A stretch of DNA of 64,000 nt from Clostridia bacterium. Lineage in GTDB: Bacteria; Bacillota; Clostridia; Lutisporales; Lutisporaceae. Below the pieces are notes generated by a model that saw only the letters and a list, made by a program, of their open reading frames with translations, ran no database searches and was not told the DNA's origin. Position 1 is the first letter of the stretch. Each line of letters starts with the position of its first letter. Shown piece by piece: positions 50,476-60,914 of this stretch. Where the stretch lies: positions 1 through 64,000 of the forward strand of contig JAQSYD010000001.1 in the NCBI GenBank assembly GCA_029256325.1. The letters run 5' to 3'. The position numbers and the translations under genes are program-made.

Positions 50476-51001
50476 TATTATTTTTCAATGAGTCCTTATA
50501 TTTTTTTAATACCATTTTTTCAATCTGCCTTACAAACCTTGTCCATAAAAACTCTTTACTGCTTAAGGGTACAACAAGTATCGTAAAAAGCTCCAATCTA
50601 TTGCCCCCTAGGATATCTGTAAAGATTTGATCACCGATAACCGCAGTGTTCTGGGGGTCGGTACCTAAAAGCTTTATGGCCTTACGGAAGGCGGCCCTGC
50701 TGGGTTTTGCTGCATTATGTACTGCCGGAAGCTTTAACTCCCTATTAAACATAGCCACTCTATTCTTAGTTCCATTAGAAAGTATACATAGCTTAAAGCC
50801 AGCTTTAACGAGCTTATTTACCAATTCAATAACCTTCTCATCTGCAAATTTCTCAGACCAAGGAACAAGTGTATTGTCAATATCAATAATGATACCTTCA
50901 ATGGAATTCTTCTTCAGTACTTCAATTTCCAGTTCATAAGGAGAGTTCACGTGTAATTTTGGAATAAGATTGTTTCTCATCATATACCTCAATTTTCTCA
51001 T
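50468..51001 (-). CDS. YqeG family HAD IIIA-type phosphatase
   Basis: GIIIDIDNTLVPW, LCILSNGTKNRV, IGDQIFTDILGGNRL. Confidence 0.92.
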   Translation of the reverse strand: MRKLRYMMRNNLIPKLHVNSPYELEIEVLKKNSIEGIIIDIDNTLVPWSEKFADEKVIELVNKLVKAGFKLCILSNGTKNRVAMFNRELKLPAVHNAAKPSRAAFRKAIKLLGTDPQNTAVIGDQIFTDILGGNRLELFTILVVPLSSKEFLWTRFVRQIEKMVLKKYKDSLKNNKE

Positions 51002-51080
51002 ATATTGAATATTATACCTTTTAAAGTATAAAAAGGCTACTATGAATGAGCAGTAAATCTAACATAGACAGAAGAAACCA

Positions 51081-51788
51081 TTAATAATTCTCATTATACA
51101 AAGCTCTATACAGCTTTTTGATTGCTCTTTTTTCAATGCGGGAAACATAGGATCGCGAGATGCCCAGCATTTCTGCAATCTCTCTTTGAGTTTTTACCAT
51201 TCCGCTGGACAGTCCATAGCGCAGTTCAATGACAACCTTTTCGCGCTTTTTCAAAATCTTTTCCATCTTCTGATATAGCTTTTTAATCTGCATCTTTAGT
51301 TCAACCTCATCTAGAATAACGTCACTGTCACTTCCTAAAATATCAATCAGACTGATTTCATTGCCTTCTTTGTCTATGCCGATTGGATCGTGAAGCGATA
51401 CCTCTGTTTTGGTTTTTTTGGAGGCTCTGATTGTCATAAGTATTTCATTTTCAATACATCTTGCTGCATAGGTTGCAAGACGGGTACCCTTCGAATCATC
51501 AAAGGTGATGATTGCTTTTATTAAACCTATGGTACCAATGGATATCAAATCATCAATTTCTCTACCCGCATTGGAATATTTCTTGACAATGTGAGCAACC
51601 AATCTCAAATTGCGTTCCACTAGTATATTTTTAGCATCCTCATTGCCCTTTCTGTACTCTTCAAGGTAGTACTGCTCTTCTTCAGCATTTAGCGGCTGCG
51701 GAAACGAATTTACATTTTGGATATAGCCAAAAATCAGCAGTAAATCCTTAATTGTAGCTGCAACTATTGATGTAAGGAAAAGCAACAT
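51081..51788 (-). CDS. sigK: RNA polymerase sporulation sigma factor SigK
   Basis: MLLFLTSIVAATIKDLLLIFGYIQNVNSFPQPLNAEEEQYYL; sigma-70 regions 2 and 4 contiguous. Confidence 0.92.
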   Translation of the reverse strand: MLLFLTSIVAATIKDLLLIFGYIQNVNSFPQPLNAEEEQYYLEEYRKGNEDAKNILVERNLRLVAHIVKKYSNAGREIDDLISIGTIGLIKAIITFDDSKGTRLATYAARCIENEILMTIRASKKTKTEVSLHDPIGIDKEGNEISLIDILGSDSDVILDEVELKMQIKKLYQKMEKILKKREKVVIELRYGLSSGMVKTQREIAEMLGISRSYVSRIEKRAIKKLYRALYNENY

Positions 51789-51874
51789 GTACGCACACCT
51801 CCTATTTTATGTCACCTTAGATAATATGAAAAAAAAGAGGAGAATGTGCATGTATCATTCTAATTAATATAAAA

Positions 51875-51897
51875 AAGAAGGTTTTATGAACCTTCTT
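51875..51897 (-). terminator. Terminator downstream of mgsA
   Basis: AAGAAGGTTTTATGAACCTTCTT with flanking T-run on minus. Confidence 0.8.
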
Positions 51898-51899
51898 TA

Positions 51900-52370
51900 C
51901 TAAAAATTATCTTTTCTTATTCTATTATAATAGTTTACAATATTACGCTGATATTCCTCCTGCATAATGCTGGAGCTTAATATAAAATCTGCTGTAGATT
52001 GGTTCATCGCAACAGGTATGTCATACAGAACCGCTATGCGCAGCAATGCTTTTACATCAGGATCATGGGGTTGAGAGGTCAATGGGTCCCAAAAAAATAT
52101 CATGAAATCTACTTCTCCATTTACAATGGATGCTCCAATTTGTTGGTCTCCTCCCATTGGTCCACTTAAAAAAGCTTTTATTTCCAGACCTGTTTCTTCA
52201 TGAATAAGTCTTGCTGTGGTGCCAGTACCACATAAATAGTGTTTTTCCAGCAACTCTTTATTTTTCTTGATCCATTCTATTAAATCATGCTTTCTGTAAT
52301 CATGTGCAACAAGAGCAATTTGCTTTCGTTTGCTTATTTTATATTCATCCAAATTAAAAGCCCCTTTCAA
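51900..52370 (-). CDS. mgsA: Methylglyoxal synthase
   Basis: IALVAHDYRKHDLIEWIKKN, GTGTTARLIHE, LSGPMGGDQQIGA. Confidence 0.97.
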   Translation of the reverse strand: MKGAFNLDEYKISKRKQIALVAHDYRKHDLIEWIKKNKELLEKHYLCGTGTTARLIHEETGLEIKAFLSGPMGGDQQIGASIVNGEVDFMIFFWDPLTSQPHDPDVKALLRIAVLYDIPVAMNQSTADFILSSSIMQEEYQRNIVNYYNRIRKDNF

Positions 52371-52480
52371 AGTGCTGATTTATATACTAATATATACAGC
52401 AAAGATCACAAATCTCCTTTATTTTTCTTGTAAAAATTATGTTAATCTATTTGCATGGAAAATCCCTATTGTCCGAGGGA

Positions 52481-54190
52481 TTAATTCACCGGTTTATATT
52501 CTGTAAATATCCTATAAGCAATTTTTTTGAATATGGGTGCTGCTGCCTTTCCTCCTGACTTGCCGTCATATACAAAAACTGTGATGGCATATTGCGGTTT
52601 ATCAGAAGGTACAAAGCCCGCGAACCAACCATGCAGTACATCTCCACTTTTGATTCCAGTTTCTGCTGAACTCGTTTTACCGCTGCTGCCGCCAAAGTCG
52701 TCCATATTTGCTTGCTTCCCTGTTCCTTCAGTGGTTACTGCTTGAAGCATCTCTTTCAGCGGACTTACTGTTGAAGTATTTAATACCATTGCAGGCTTTG
52801 ATCTAGACATGGTCTGTATTGTTGTACCGCTGTCACTGTCTACTACAGAATCAACAATGGATGGCATATTCTTTATACCATTGTTTGCGATAGTAGCCAT
52901 CATGGTTGTTACCTGAAGTGGTGTTACCTGTATTTTACCTTGACCTATGGAAATATTGCCTATACCCTCTTCTCTGACTGTAGGCAAGTATCCCGGCTTC
53001 TCTTCTAAAAGTTCACTGCATTGCTTTTCACTAAAACCCATACGTTTTGCCATCTCTAATATTTTATCTGCACCTACCCGAGTTCCCACCTTTACAAAGG
53101 TTGTGTTACAGGATAGTGCAAAAGCCTCTTCGAAGGTGATGGGTCTATTATCATGAGAGCTGTGTGTAGCGCATTTGATGACCTTATTGTTTGATTCTAT
53201 TTGTCCTTCACAAATAAAGGTTTCTCCCTCTTCAATGATGTTATTTTCAATTGCGGCAGCAGCTACAATAGTTTTGAATATTGAACCTAAGTCATAAGCA
53301 GCTATAGCTTTATTTATCAGCTCGTCATTCTTACTATTCAGATAGTTGCCTACATTATTCGGCTCAAAATCAGGTGTACTTGCCATTGCCAGTATATCTC
53401 CCGATTTTATATCCATGATGACTGCACTGCCGTTGATTTCATTTTCTTTAAGAACATCCTCTACAATTTTCTGGATGTGAAAATCCAAGGTTAGCTTTAT
53501 TCCAAGTTTTACATTTTCACCGTTGGTCTCGACTTTTCTAAATCCTAAGCTTGGTATTACATTTTTATGACTGTCTACGATTGCAACGATACGTTCTCCT
53601 CCATCTTGAACCAGAATATTATTCATACTCTTTTCTATACCCATAACACCGTTTAAGTCGCTTTTGCCTATATAGCCTATCACATGCCTCGCCAAGCTCT
53701 CTTCAGAATACCTGATTTTCTTTTCAAGAATACTTACGCCCTTCACCATTCCCTTTTCTATGGATTCAATATCTTTATTCGAAAAATCCTTTGCTTTAAG
53801 CTCTATAGGTTGCGATGTATCCTTCATCAATGCCAGCACTTCTTCCTTGCTGACTCCGGCAGCCCTGCCGACGACTTCTGCTGTCGCACTTTTGTCTGTC
53901 ACATACTCCGTAACAGCTATAAATTTCTTTAACTCTCTATCCGTAAAGGGAATCATATTTCTATCAAATATTTGACCTCTGGCAACACTACTTTGAAATA
54001 CATATTGCCTTTGATCGGCGGCTCTGGTTAAGTAGCTTTCACCTCTTACGACCTGTATCCAGAACAGTTTTACAACGATTGCCGCAAAAAATAAAAGAAA
54101 CAATATGCCCAGAGCTTTCAGACGCTTTTGAACTATTGTCAACTTATAAGCCTCTTGATTTTCAGTAAGAGTTTTATTTACATCATCCAA
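52481..54190 (-). CDS. Class B penicillin-binding protein (FtsI/SpoVD-like)
   Basis: AYDLGSIFKTIVAAA (SxxK), SCN, GKTSSAETG, dimerisation domain. Confidence 0.9.
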   Translation of the reverse strand: MDDVNKTLTENQEAYKLTIVQKRLKALGILFLLFFAAIVVKLFWIQVVRGESYLTRAADQRQYVFQSSVARGQIFDRNMIPFTDRELKKFIAVTEYVTDKSATAEVVGRAAGVSKEEVLALMKDTSQPIELKAKDFSNKDIESIEKGMVKGVSILEKKIRYSEESLARHVIGYIGKSDLNGVMGIEKSMNNILVQDGGERIVAIVDSHKNVIPSLGFRKVETNGENVKLGIKLTLDFHIQKIVEDVLKENEINGSAVIMDIKSGDILAMASTPDFEPNNVGNYLNSKNDELINKAIAAYDLGSIFKTIVAAAAIENNIIEEGETFICEGQIESNNKVIKCATHSSHDNRPITFEEAFALSCNTTFVKVGTRVGADKILEMAKRMGFSEKQCSELLEEKPGYLPTVREEGIGNISIGQGKIQVTPLQVTTMMATIANNGIKNMPSIVDSVVDSDSGTTIQTMSRSKPAMVLNTSTVSPLKEMLQAVTTEGTGKQANMDDFGGSSGKTSSAETGIKSGDVLHGWFAGFVPSDKPQYAITVFVYDGKSGGKAAAPIFKKIAYRIFTEYKPVN

Positions 54191-54260
54191 GGCAATATCC
54201 CTCCTTTTTAAATATTATTGTCAAAAATGGAGGGGTTCATTCAATGTCATCTGTAAAATT

Positions 54261-54295
54261 AAAGGACCTGCATATCAAATCCATGCAGATCCTTT
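54261..54295 (-). terminator. Terminator-like hairpin downstream of udk
   Basis: AAAGGACCTGCATATCAAATCCATGCAGATCCTTT. Confidence 0.6.
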
Positions 54296-54307
54296 ATAAA
54301 TGAATGA

Positions 54308-54952
54308 TTATTTTTCGCTGTCTATGATTGACTTTATTTTTGCAACCATAATATCTATTGCTACCTTATTATGACCGCCTTCAGGTATAATAATATCTGC
54401 ATATCGCTTTGTAGGCTCTACAAATTCAAAATGCATAGGTTTAACTACATTAAGATATTGTTCTATAACAGATTCTAATGTTCTGCCACGCTCTTGCATA
54501 TCTCTCGTTATTCTTCTAATAATCCTTACGTCAGCATCTGTATCTACGAAAATTTTTATATCCATTAGTTCTCGCACTCTTGGAGAGTCAAGTACTAAAA
54601 TACCTTCTACCAGTATGATATCTCTGGGCTCTACTGTTATAGTCTCTACTTTTCTGTTATGAATTGTAAAATCATATTGCGGTTTTTCAATAGCTTGTCC
54701 TTTAAGTAATTCCTCTAAATGAGCAATCATCAAATCTGTATCAAAAGCCAGGGGATGGTCATAATTTACTTTTACTCTTTCTTCAGGAGGCAGATGGCTC
54801 TGATTTTTATAATAACAATCTTGTTCTATAATGGAGGCTCTCTTCTCAGGTACACTTTTAAATATTGCTCTTGCAATTGTGCTTTTACCTGAACCCGTAC
54901 CGCCTGTGATTCCAATAATTACAGGCCTCTTTTTCTTCTTATTACTCTCCAT
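54308..54952 (-). CDS. udk: Uridine kinase
   Basis: [30 protein letters not shown]. Confidence 0.96.
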   Translation of the reverse strand: MESNKKKKRPVIIGITGGTGSGKSTIARAIFKSVPEKRASIIEQDCYYKNQSHLPPEERVKVNYDHPLAFDTDLMIAHLEELLKGQAIEKPQYDFTIHNRKVETITVEPRDIILVEGILVLDSPRVRELMDIKIFVDTDADVRIIRRITRDMQERGRTLESVIEQYLNVVKPMHFEFVEPTKRYADIIIPEGGHNKVAIDIMVAKIKSIIDSEK

Positions 54953-56177
54953 CCTTTCTCTCCCTTCTTAATATATCAAACCTTGCTACAGGTTTGGTCA
55001 TTTTTATCTTTACAATCATTTGAGGATGCGGTGCTGATTCTATTTCTTCACCCTCATCATTCCACATCTTTTCTAGCTTTTGAGCAAACATATCTCTTTT
55101 AGGTCCAATTATTTCGATTTCATCGCCAATAACCATTTTGTTGCGCTGCTCAACGGTAGCTATTCCAGTCTCTTCATTATAGTCCAATACCAAGCCTATA
55201 AATGCATAATCTCTAACATAAGCGCTGCTGTCATAAACCTGTCCTGTACTATCCGGCTTGTTATTAAAGAAACCTGTACTAAATTCCCTATGGCTGGCTT
55301 TGCTGAATTCCTCCAACCATTCCTGCTTAAATACATAGTTTTTTGGATCTGCTAAGTAGCTGTCGATTGCCATACGATAAGCTCTGACCACGCTGGCTAC
55401 ATAGTAAGCGCTTTTCATTCTTCCCTCTATTTTAAAGCTTGTAATACCCGCCTTGACCAGCTCTGGTATATATTCTATCATACATAGATCCTTGGAGTTA
55501 AATATATAGGCGCCACGTTCATCCTCTTCAATAGGCATATATTGGCCCGGTCTTCTTTCTTCCACTAAATAATATTTATATCGGCAAGGGTGTGCACATT
55601 CTCCCTTATTGGCATCGCGGCCTACCATATAATTGCTTAGTAAACATCTGCCTGAATAGCTCATACACATAGCGCCATGTACAAAGGCTTCAAATTCCAA
55701 GTCCTTTGGTGATTTTTCAACAATTTCTGTAATTTCCTCAAAGCTTAATTCTCTTGCTAGTACAATTCTCTTCACACCTTGCTTATGCCAAAATTCAGCA
55801 CTTCTGTAATTGGTATTATTGGCTTGAGTACTCAAGTGCAGCTCCATATCCGGTACACTTTCCTTCGCTGCCAAGTACACACCGGGATCAGAGAATATTA
55901 TGGCATCCACACCGGCATCCTCAAGCTCTTTTAAATACTCCGGAAGGCCTATAAAATCCTCATTGTGAGGAATGATATTCACCGTAACAAAAAGTCTTTT
56001 ATTATTCTCATGAACAAATTTCACAGCTTCTTTGATCTCTTCCATGTCAAAGTTTCCGGCAGAAGCTCTTAGGCCAAATTTCTCACCGCCTATATATACA
56101 GCGTCAGCCCCGTAAATAATAGCCATTCTAAGTTTTTCCATATTGCCTGCAGGTGCAAGCAGTTCAATCCTTGTCAT
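54942..56177 (-). CDS. Peptidase U32 family protein
   Basis: [52 protein letters not shown]. Confidence 0.96.
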   Translation of the reverse strand: MTRIELLAPAGNMEKLRMAIIYGADAVYIGGEKFGLRASAGNFDMEEIKEAVKFVHENNKRLFVTVNIIPHNEDFIGLPEYLKELEDAGVDAIIFSDPGVYLAAKESVPDMELHLSTQANNTNYRSAEFWHKQGVKRIVLARELSFEEITEIVEKSPKDLEFEAFVHGAMCMSYSGRCLLSNYMVGRDANKGECAHPCRYKYYLVEERRPGQYMPIEEDERGAYIFNSKDLCMIEYIPELVKAGITSFKIEGRMKSAYYVASVVRAYRMAIDSYLADPKNYVFKQEWLEEFSKASHREFSTGFFNNKPDSTGQVYDSSAYVRDYAFIGLVLDYNEETGIATVEQRNKMVIGDEIEIIGPKRDMFAQKLEKMWNDEGEEIESAPHPQMIVKIKMTKPVARFDILRRERKDGE

Positions 56178-56835
56178 TAAAAAAAACCTCCTTAAGCTTA
56201 CAGCTTATAGAAACGCCATCTCCCATAGGTATAATTGTTGTTTGGAGACTCTCATGGTTTGATATGTAATGTAAAAACTTCTTTAGTCTTTTCACGATTG
56301 TGATTTTTCTTCTAATAAGCAAGCTTCTTTCTGCAACCATACCTCTAAAAAGTACATTATCACAAATAAATAATCCGCCTATTTTCAGCTTGCTGATACT
56401 TTTTTCAAAAAAGTCCATGTATTGTCCTTTGGCTGCATCTACAAAAATGATGTCGTAAGTCTCTTCTATTTGATCAAGTACTTCGCTTGCGTCTCCTGTC
56501 AGCACCTTAATATTCTGCTCCAACCCTGCATGCTTTATGTTTTGTATTGCAAGGCTTGCATTTTCTTCATTTCTTTCAATTGTAGTTATATGAAAGCCTT
56601 CCCCTGCACTTAAGCCCATCAGAATGGCAGAGTAGCCTATAGCCGTACCTACTTCTAATATATTCTTTGCGTTTATTGATTTAATCATCACCTTTAGAAG
56701 TCCCGCTACATCCGGTGTAACAATAGGCGTATGATGCTCCTTTGCATAAGCCTCAAGCTCCATCAGTATTCCCTCATGAGGTGGAATTTGATCAGTAAGA
56801 TAGCTATTAATATAATCATGATTTATTTGAGACAC
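56164..56835 (-). CDS. SAM-dependent O-methyltransferase
   Basis: ILEVGTAIGYSAILMG, DIIFVDAAKGQY, GGLFICDNVLFRGMV; GTG start at 56835 preferred (GGGGTGATAAAGTG). Confidence 0.9.
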   Translation of the reverse strand: MSQINHDYINSYLTDQIPPHEGILMELEAYAKEHHTPIVTPDVAGLLKVMIKSINAKNILEVGTAIGYSAILMGLSAGEGFHITTIERNEENASLAIQNIKHAGLEQNIKVLTGDASEVLDQIEETYDIIFVDAAKGQYMDFFEKSISKLKIGGLFICDNVLFRGMVAERSLLIRRKITIVKRLKKFLHYISNHESLQTTIIPMGDGVSISCKLKEVFFNDKD

Positions 56836-56856
56836 TTTATCACCCCAAATTCTTAA

Positions 56857-56886
56857 AAAAATACATGGGTTCACCATGTATTTTTT
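56857..56886 (-). terminator. Terminator between mltG and methyltransferase gene
   Basis: AAATACATGGGTTCACCATGTATTTTTT; lies inside the ORF-track N-terminal extension. Confidence 0.75.
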
Positions 56887-56896
56887 ATTATTCATT

Positions 56897-57928
56897 TTAT
56901 TGCCTTATTTTATTCTGAGCATTCAAGTGCTCCTGATATGTTTTGGTAAACACATGGGAACCATCTTTGTTTGCAACAAAATATAAGTAGTCTACATTCT
57001 CGGGATACAAAGCTGCCTCAATGGATTTTGCTCCCGGAGAAGCTATGGGTCCAGAAGGCAAGCCTGCATATTTATATGTGTTGTAAGGAGATTCGATCTC
57101 CAAATCCTTGTAGGTTAAAACCTCTTTTCGTTCTTTTAAAACAAACTGTACCGTTGCACAGGATTGGAGCTTAATATTCTTTTTAAGCCTATTGTGAAAA
57201 ACAGCTGAAATAGTTTTTCTTTCCTTATCCAGCTTTGCTTCTCGTTCAATAATAGAGGCCAATGTAATAACCTGATCAAAGGACATATTTAGTTCTTTTG
57301 CTCTTTGTCTGTATTCTTCTGTAAACACTTGATCAAACCTGTCAAGCATCTTACCGATAATTTCCTGCTCTGTAGCATTCTTAAACACCTCATAGGTGTC
57401 AGGGAACAAATAACCTTCCAGTTTATCTTCTCTTTCAGGTATATCCTTAATAAATGAATGATCAAAATCGGACTTTTCTATGACTTTATAGAATTCTTCC
57501 TTATTGATAAGCCCCTGCGACTCTAGGCGGTTAGCTATCTCCCTCAGCTCAAAGCCTTCAGGTATTGTAAACCGTACAGAATTGATTTCAGCATTTCCTG
57601 ATGCCAGCTTTTCAACGATTTGTTCTACCGACATAGCACTGCTTAAAATATATTTACCGGCTTTTATTTTGGCTGCCTTGTCATTTAACTTACAGTATAT
57701 CGTGAATACATTGGCATTTTTTATTATGCCCTTGCTTTCAAGCTGCGCTGAAATTGCTTTGACACTGCTTCCTTTTTCAATTGTTATTTCTTGTTCAGCA
57801 CCAGTTGGTGCTGCTGCTTCCAAGTTAGAATTATAGAATCCATAACCCAATAATGCAGCAGCAACAGCTAGTACTAATATAAATACCACGAATCTTAATC
57901 CGCTTTTTATAACCTTGCGTCTTTTCAT
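56897..57928 (-). CDS. mltG: Endolytic transglycosylase MltG
   Basis: ITLASIIEREAKLDKERKTISAVFHNRL, YNTYKYAGLPSGPIASPG; start at MKRRK. Confidence 0.95.
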   Translation of the reverse strand: MKRRKVIKSGLRFVVFILVLAVAAALLGYGFYNSNLEAAAPTGAEQEITIEKGSSVKAISAQLESKGIIKNANVFTIYCKLNDKAAKIKAGKYILSSAMSVEQIVEKLASGNAEINSVRFTIPEGFELREIANRLESQGLINKEEFYKVIEKSDFDHSFIKDIPEREDKLEGYLFPDTYEVFKNATEQEIIGKMLDRFDQVFTEEYRQRAKELNMSFDQVITLASIIEREAKLDKERKTISAVFHNRLKKNIKLQSCATVQFVLKERKEVLTYKDLEIESPYNTYKYAGLPSGPIASPGAKSIEAALYPENVDYLYFVANKDGSHVFTKTYQEHLNAQNKIRQ

Positions 57929-57975
57929 AACTAACCTCACATAGTATATTTCGAGTTAAGAATTTTATATGAATC

Positions 57976-58050
57976 AAATAGCTCGAAATGTTATCCTCTG
58001 TTTTAAATCGTACAAAATACTGTTCTATATGTTAAGTTTAGTACAATTTA
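57976..58050 (-). repeat. Intergenic structured repeat, copy A
   Basis: minus TAAATTGTAC...GTACGATTTAAAACAGAGGATAACATTTCGAGCTATTT; matches copy B. Confidence 0.7.
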
Positions 58051-58107
58051 TATACAAAAATGCTCTCATTAATTATATACCTACCCATAGGCTTTGACAA
58101 GCAAACT

Positions 58108-59925
58108 CTACATATTCTTTTTTGATTTTGCTCTTAAATTGCTGTCTAAAATTCTTTTACGCAGTCTTATTGATTGCGGTGTTACTTCTACCAACTCATC
58201 CGCTGCAATAAATTCAAGACAGTTTTCCAGACTCATGTCTATTGGAGGAGTTAATCGCATCGCTTCGTCTGTTCCTGAAGCTCTCATATTTGTAACGTGC
58301 TTTTTCCTGCAAACGTTTACTTCTATATCTCCTTGCTTTGCATTTTCTCCTACAATCATGCCCTCATAAATAGAAACACCAGGACCTATGAATAGTTCTC
58401 CACGCTCTTGGGCATTGAACAATCCATAAGTACTTGTTTCGCCGCCTTCAAAAGCTACCAATGATCCTCTTTGACGCTCGGGTATCTCCCCTCTGAAGGG
58501 CTCATATCCGTGGAATACATGGTGCATAACACCATTTCCCTTTGTATCAGTCATAAACTGTGATCTATAGCCTATTAGACCTCTTGCAGGTATTTTAAAC
58601 TCTATTCGCAAATAACCATCTGTAGTTGTAGTCATATTAACCATTTCTGCTTTTCTTGTTCCCAGCTTATCCATAACTGCGCCCATGTATTCCTCAGGAA
58701 TATCAATGGTTAAATGTTCAATAGGCTCATGTCTTTCGCCATTGATGTCTTTGTATATAACGGAAGGCTTTGATATTTGGAATTCATAGCCCTGTCTTCT
58801 CATAGTTTCGATTAATATAGAAAGATGAAGCTCTCCTCTTCCTGCAACTTCAAAGCTGTCCGGAGAATCAGTTTCAAATACTCTCATGGCTACGTTGGTC
58901 TCAAGCTCCTTGAACAGACGTGCACGAAGGTGTCTTGATGTAACAAAATCTCCCTCTTTTCCTGCAAAAGGACTGTTGTTAACAATAAAATTCATTGAAA
59001 TGGTTGGTTCTTCTATTTCAACGAATGGCAGTGCCTCCGGATTTTGCGGATCTGCTATGGTTTCACCTATATTGATATCCTCCATACCTGATACAGCAAC
59101 AATGTCACCCATGGAAGCTTCTTCTACCTCTACTCTATTTAAGCCCGTAAAGCTGAACACCTTACCAACCTTCACATTTTGCATTTTGCCATCTCTTTTG
59201 CAAAGTACTGCATTTTGATTGTATCTAATTTTTCCTCTTGCTATTTTACCTATAGCAATTCTTCCTACAAAGTTATCATACTCTATCGTTGTAATTAATA
59301 GCTGAAGTGGTTGATCCACATAACCTTTAGGAGGAGCAACTCTTGCGATGATTGTTTCAAATAGTGGTGTCAAGTCCTCTGAAACATCTGCAATATTATG
59401 CATTGCTATGCCTGTTTTTGCTGAAGCATATACAATTGGGAATTCCAATTGATCATCATCAGCGCCAAGCTCTATAAACAAGTCAAGAATTTCATCAATT
59501 ACCTCATCAATTCTTGAGTCGGGTCTATCTATTTTGTTAACGACTACAATAGGCTTCAAGTCTAAATCAAGAGCTTTTTTAAGCACAAATCTTGTTTGTG
59601 GCATAGGACCTTCAGCAGCATCAACGATTAGTAAAACGCTGTCCACCATTTTTAGAACTCTTTCTACTTCTCCGCCAAAATCAGCGTGCCCTGGCGTATC
59701 TATAATGTTAATTTTTACATTCTTATAGATGATTGCTGTATTTTTCGCCAGAATTGTAATGCCTCTTTCTCTTTCTAGGTCATTTGAGTCCATTACTCTT
59801 TCAGCTACAGTTTCGTTCACTCTAAAAGTACCGCTTTGTCTAAGCAGACCATCCACCAATGTGGTTTTTCCATGGTCAACGTGGGCGATTATCGCTACGT
59901 TTCTAATATCTTCTCTACTTTGCAT
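58108..59925 (-). CDS. typA: Ribosome-associated GTPase TypA/BipA
   Basis: IAHVDHGKTTLVDGLL, DTPGHADFGGEVERVL, VNKIDRP. Confidence 0.97.
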   Translation of the reverse strand: MQSREDIRNVAIIAHVDHGKTTLVDGLLRQSGTFRVNETVAERVMDSNDLERERGITILAKNTAIIYKNVKINIIDTPGHADFGGEVERVLKMVDSVLLIVDAAEGPMPQTRFVLKKALDLDLKPIVVVNKIDRPDSRIDEVIDEILDLFIELGADDDQLEFPIVYASAKTGIAMHNIADVSEDLTPLFETIIARVAPPKGYVDQPLQLLITTIEYDNFVGRIAIGKIARGKIRYNQNAVLCKRDGKMQNVKVGKVFSFTGLNRVEVEEASMGDIVAVSGMEDINIGETIADPQNPEALPFVEIEEPTISMNFIVNNSPFAGKEGDFVTSRHLRARLFKELETNVAMRVFETDSPDSFEVAGRGELHLSILIETMRRQGYEFQISKPSVIYKDINGERHEPIEHLTIDIPEEYMGAVMDKLGTRKAEMVNMTTTTDGYLRIEFKIPARGLIGYRSQFMTDTKGNGVMHHVFHGYEPFRGEIPERQRGSLVAFEGGETSTYGLFNAQERGELFIGPGVSIYEGMIVGENAKQGDIEVNVCRKKHVTNMRASGTDEAMRLTPPIDMSLENCLEFIAADELVEVTPQSIRLRKRILDSNLRAKSKKNM

Positions 59926-59963
59926 TAATTATTGCATCCTCTTTCTTATTATAAATTATTGTA

Positions 59964-60887
59964 TTATATTAAAACCTTTAATGCCTGTGGAATTATTTCA
60001 AATTCAGCAGGAGTTATACCGGATTGCTCACCGTCAAACTCCAGCAAAGCAACAGGTTCACTTGTAATTTTTATTTTTTTTGCTTTGTAGTGACTTACCT
60101 TAGGATGAGTCAGATGCTTTCCTTTATAAATTAAGTGAAAATCTCTTATCAATTCTAGGGTGGTAAAGTCACCTATTATTATTATGTCCAGAATTCCATC
60201 ATTCGCTTCTGAATTAGGAGATATAAACATGCCTCCGCCAAAATATTTGGCATTGGCAACAATTATACTATTTATTTTCTCGTTTTTAATTACTTTACCA
60301 TCAATTTCAAGCATCATTGTTTTATTCTTATACTTTAAAATAGTTAGCATAGCACCTATTAAAAATGCAAGAAATCCTTTTAAATGCTTTTTTGTCTTAT
60401 TAACTCTTCTAGTAGTTTCTCCACCTAAGCCAACATCTGAAATATTAAGAAAATGCTTGGTTATCCCTTGACCTGAATTATTTATAAAGCTTACTTTTCC
60501 CACATCAAGCTTTTGCGCTTCATTTTTCTCAAGTAATTTATAAAAATCCTCAAAGCCCTTTTTTATTCCAAAGGATCTTATAAAATCACAGCCTGTACCT
60601 CTCGAGAAAATAGCTAAGCGAACCTCGGAATTAATGATATTCCCATTTTCAAAAAATCCGTTTACAACCTCATTCATAGTCCCGTCACCACCGACACTTA
60701 CTACCAGGTTGTAACCACTTTTAATTACTTCACGAGTTATAAATGTGGCATGCTCAGGATATTCAGTAAAAGTCCAATCAAATTTATAGCCTTTTTCCTT
60801 AAGCTGTTTTTCAAAAATTGGCCATTCTTTAATTGTCTTTTTACCTGCTGATACTGGATTCACTATAAAGAATACTTTTGCATTCAA
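59964..60887 (-). CDS. Diacylglycerol kinase family lipid kinase
   Basis: VFFIVNPVSAGKK, VVSVGGDGTMNEVVNG; TTG start at 60887 after GGGGGGAG preferred. Confidence 0.9.
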   Translation of the reverse strand: MNAKVFFIVNPVSAGKKTIKEWPIFEKQLKEKGYKFDWTFTEYPEHATFITREVIKSGYNLVVSVGGDGTMNEVVNGFFENGNIINSEVRLAIFSRGTGCDFIRSFGIKKGFEDFYKLLEKNEAQKLDVGKVSFINNSGQGITKHFLNISDVGLGGETTRRVNKTKKHLKGFLAFLIGAMLTILKYKNKTMMLEIDGKVIKNEKINSIIVANAKYFGGGMFISPNSEANDGILDIIIIGDFTTLELIRDFHLIYKGKHLTHPKVSHYKAKKIKITSEPVALLEFDGEQSGITPAEFEIIPQALKVLI

Positions 60888-60914
60888 TTGGCTCCCCCCC
60901 ATAGGCATCAGAAA

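Noticed and set aside
51789-51830. SigE promoter for sigK (TCATATT ... CATAAAAT)
   Set aside because: Spacing only 11 bp and the -10 would overlap the RBS, so not credible as read
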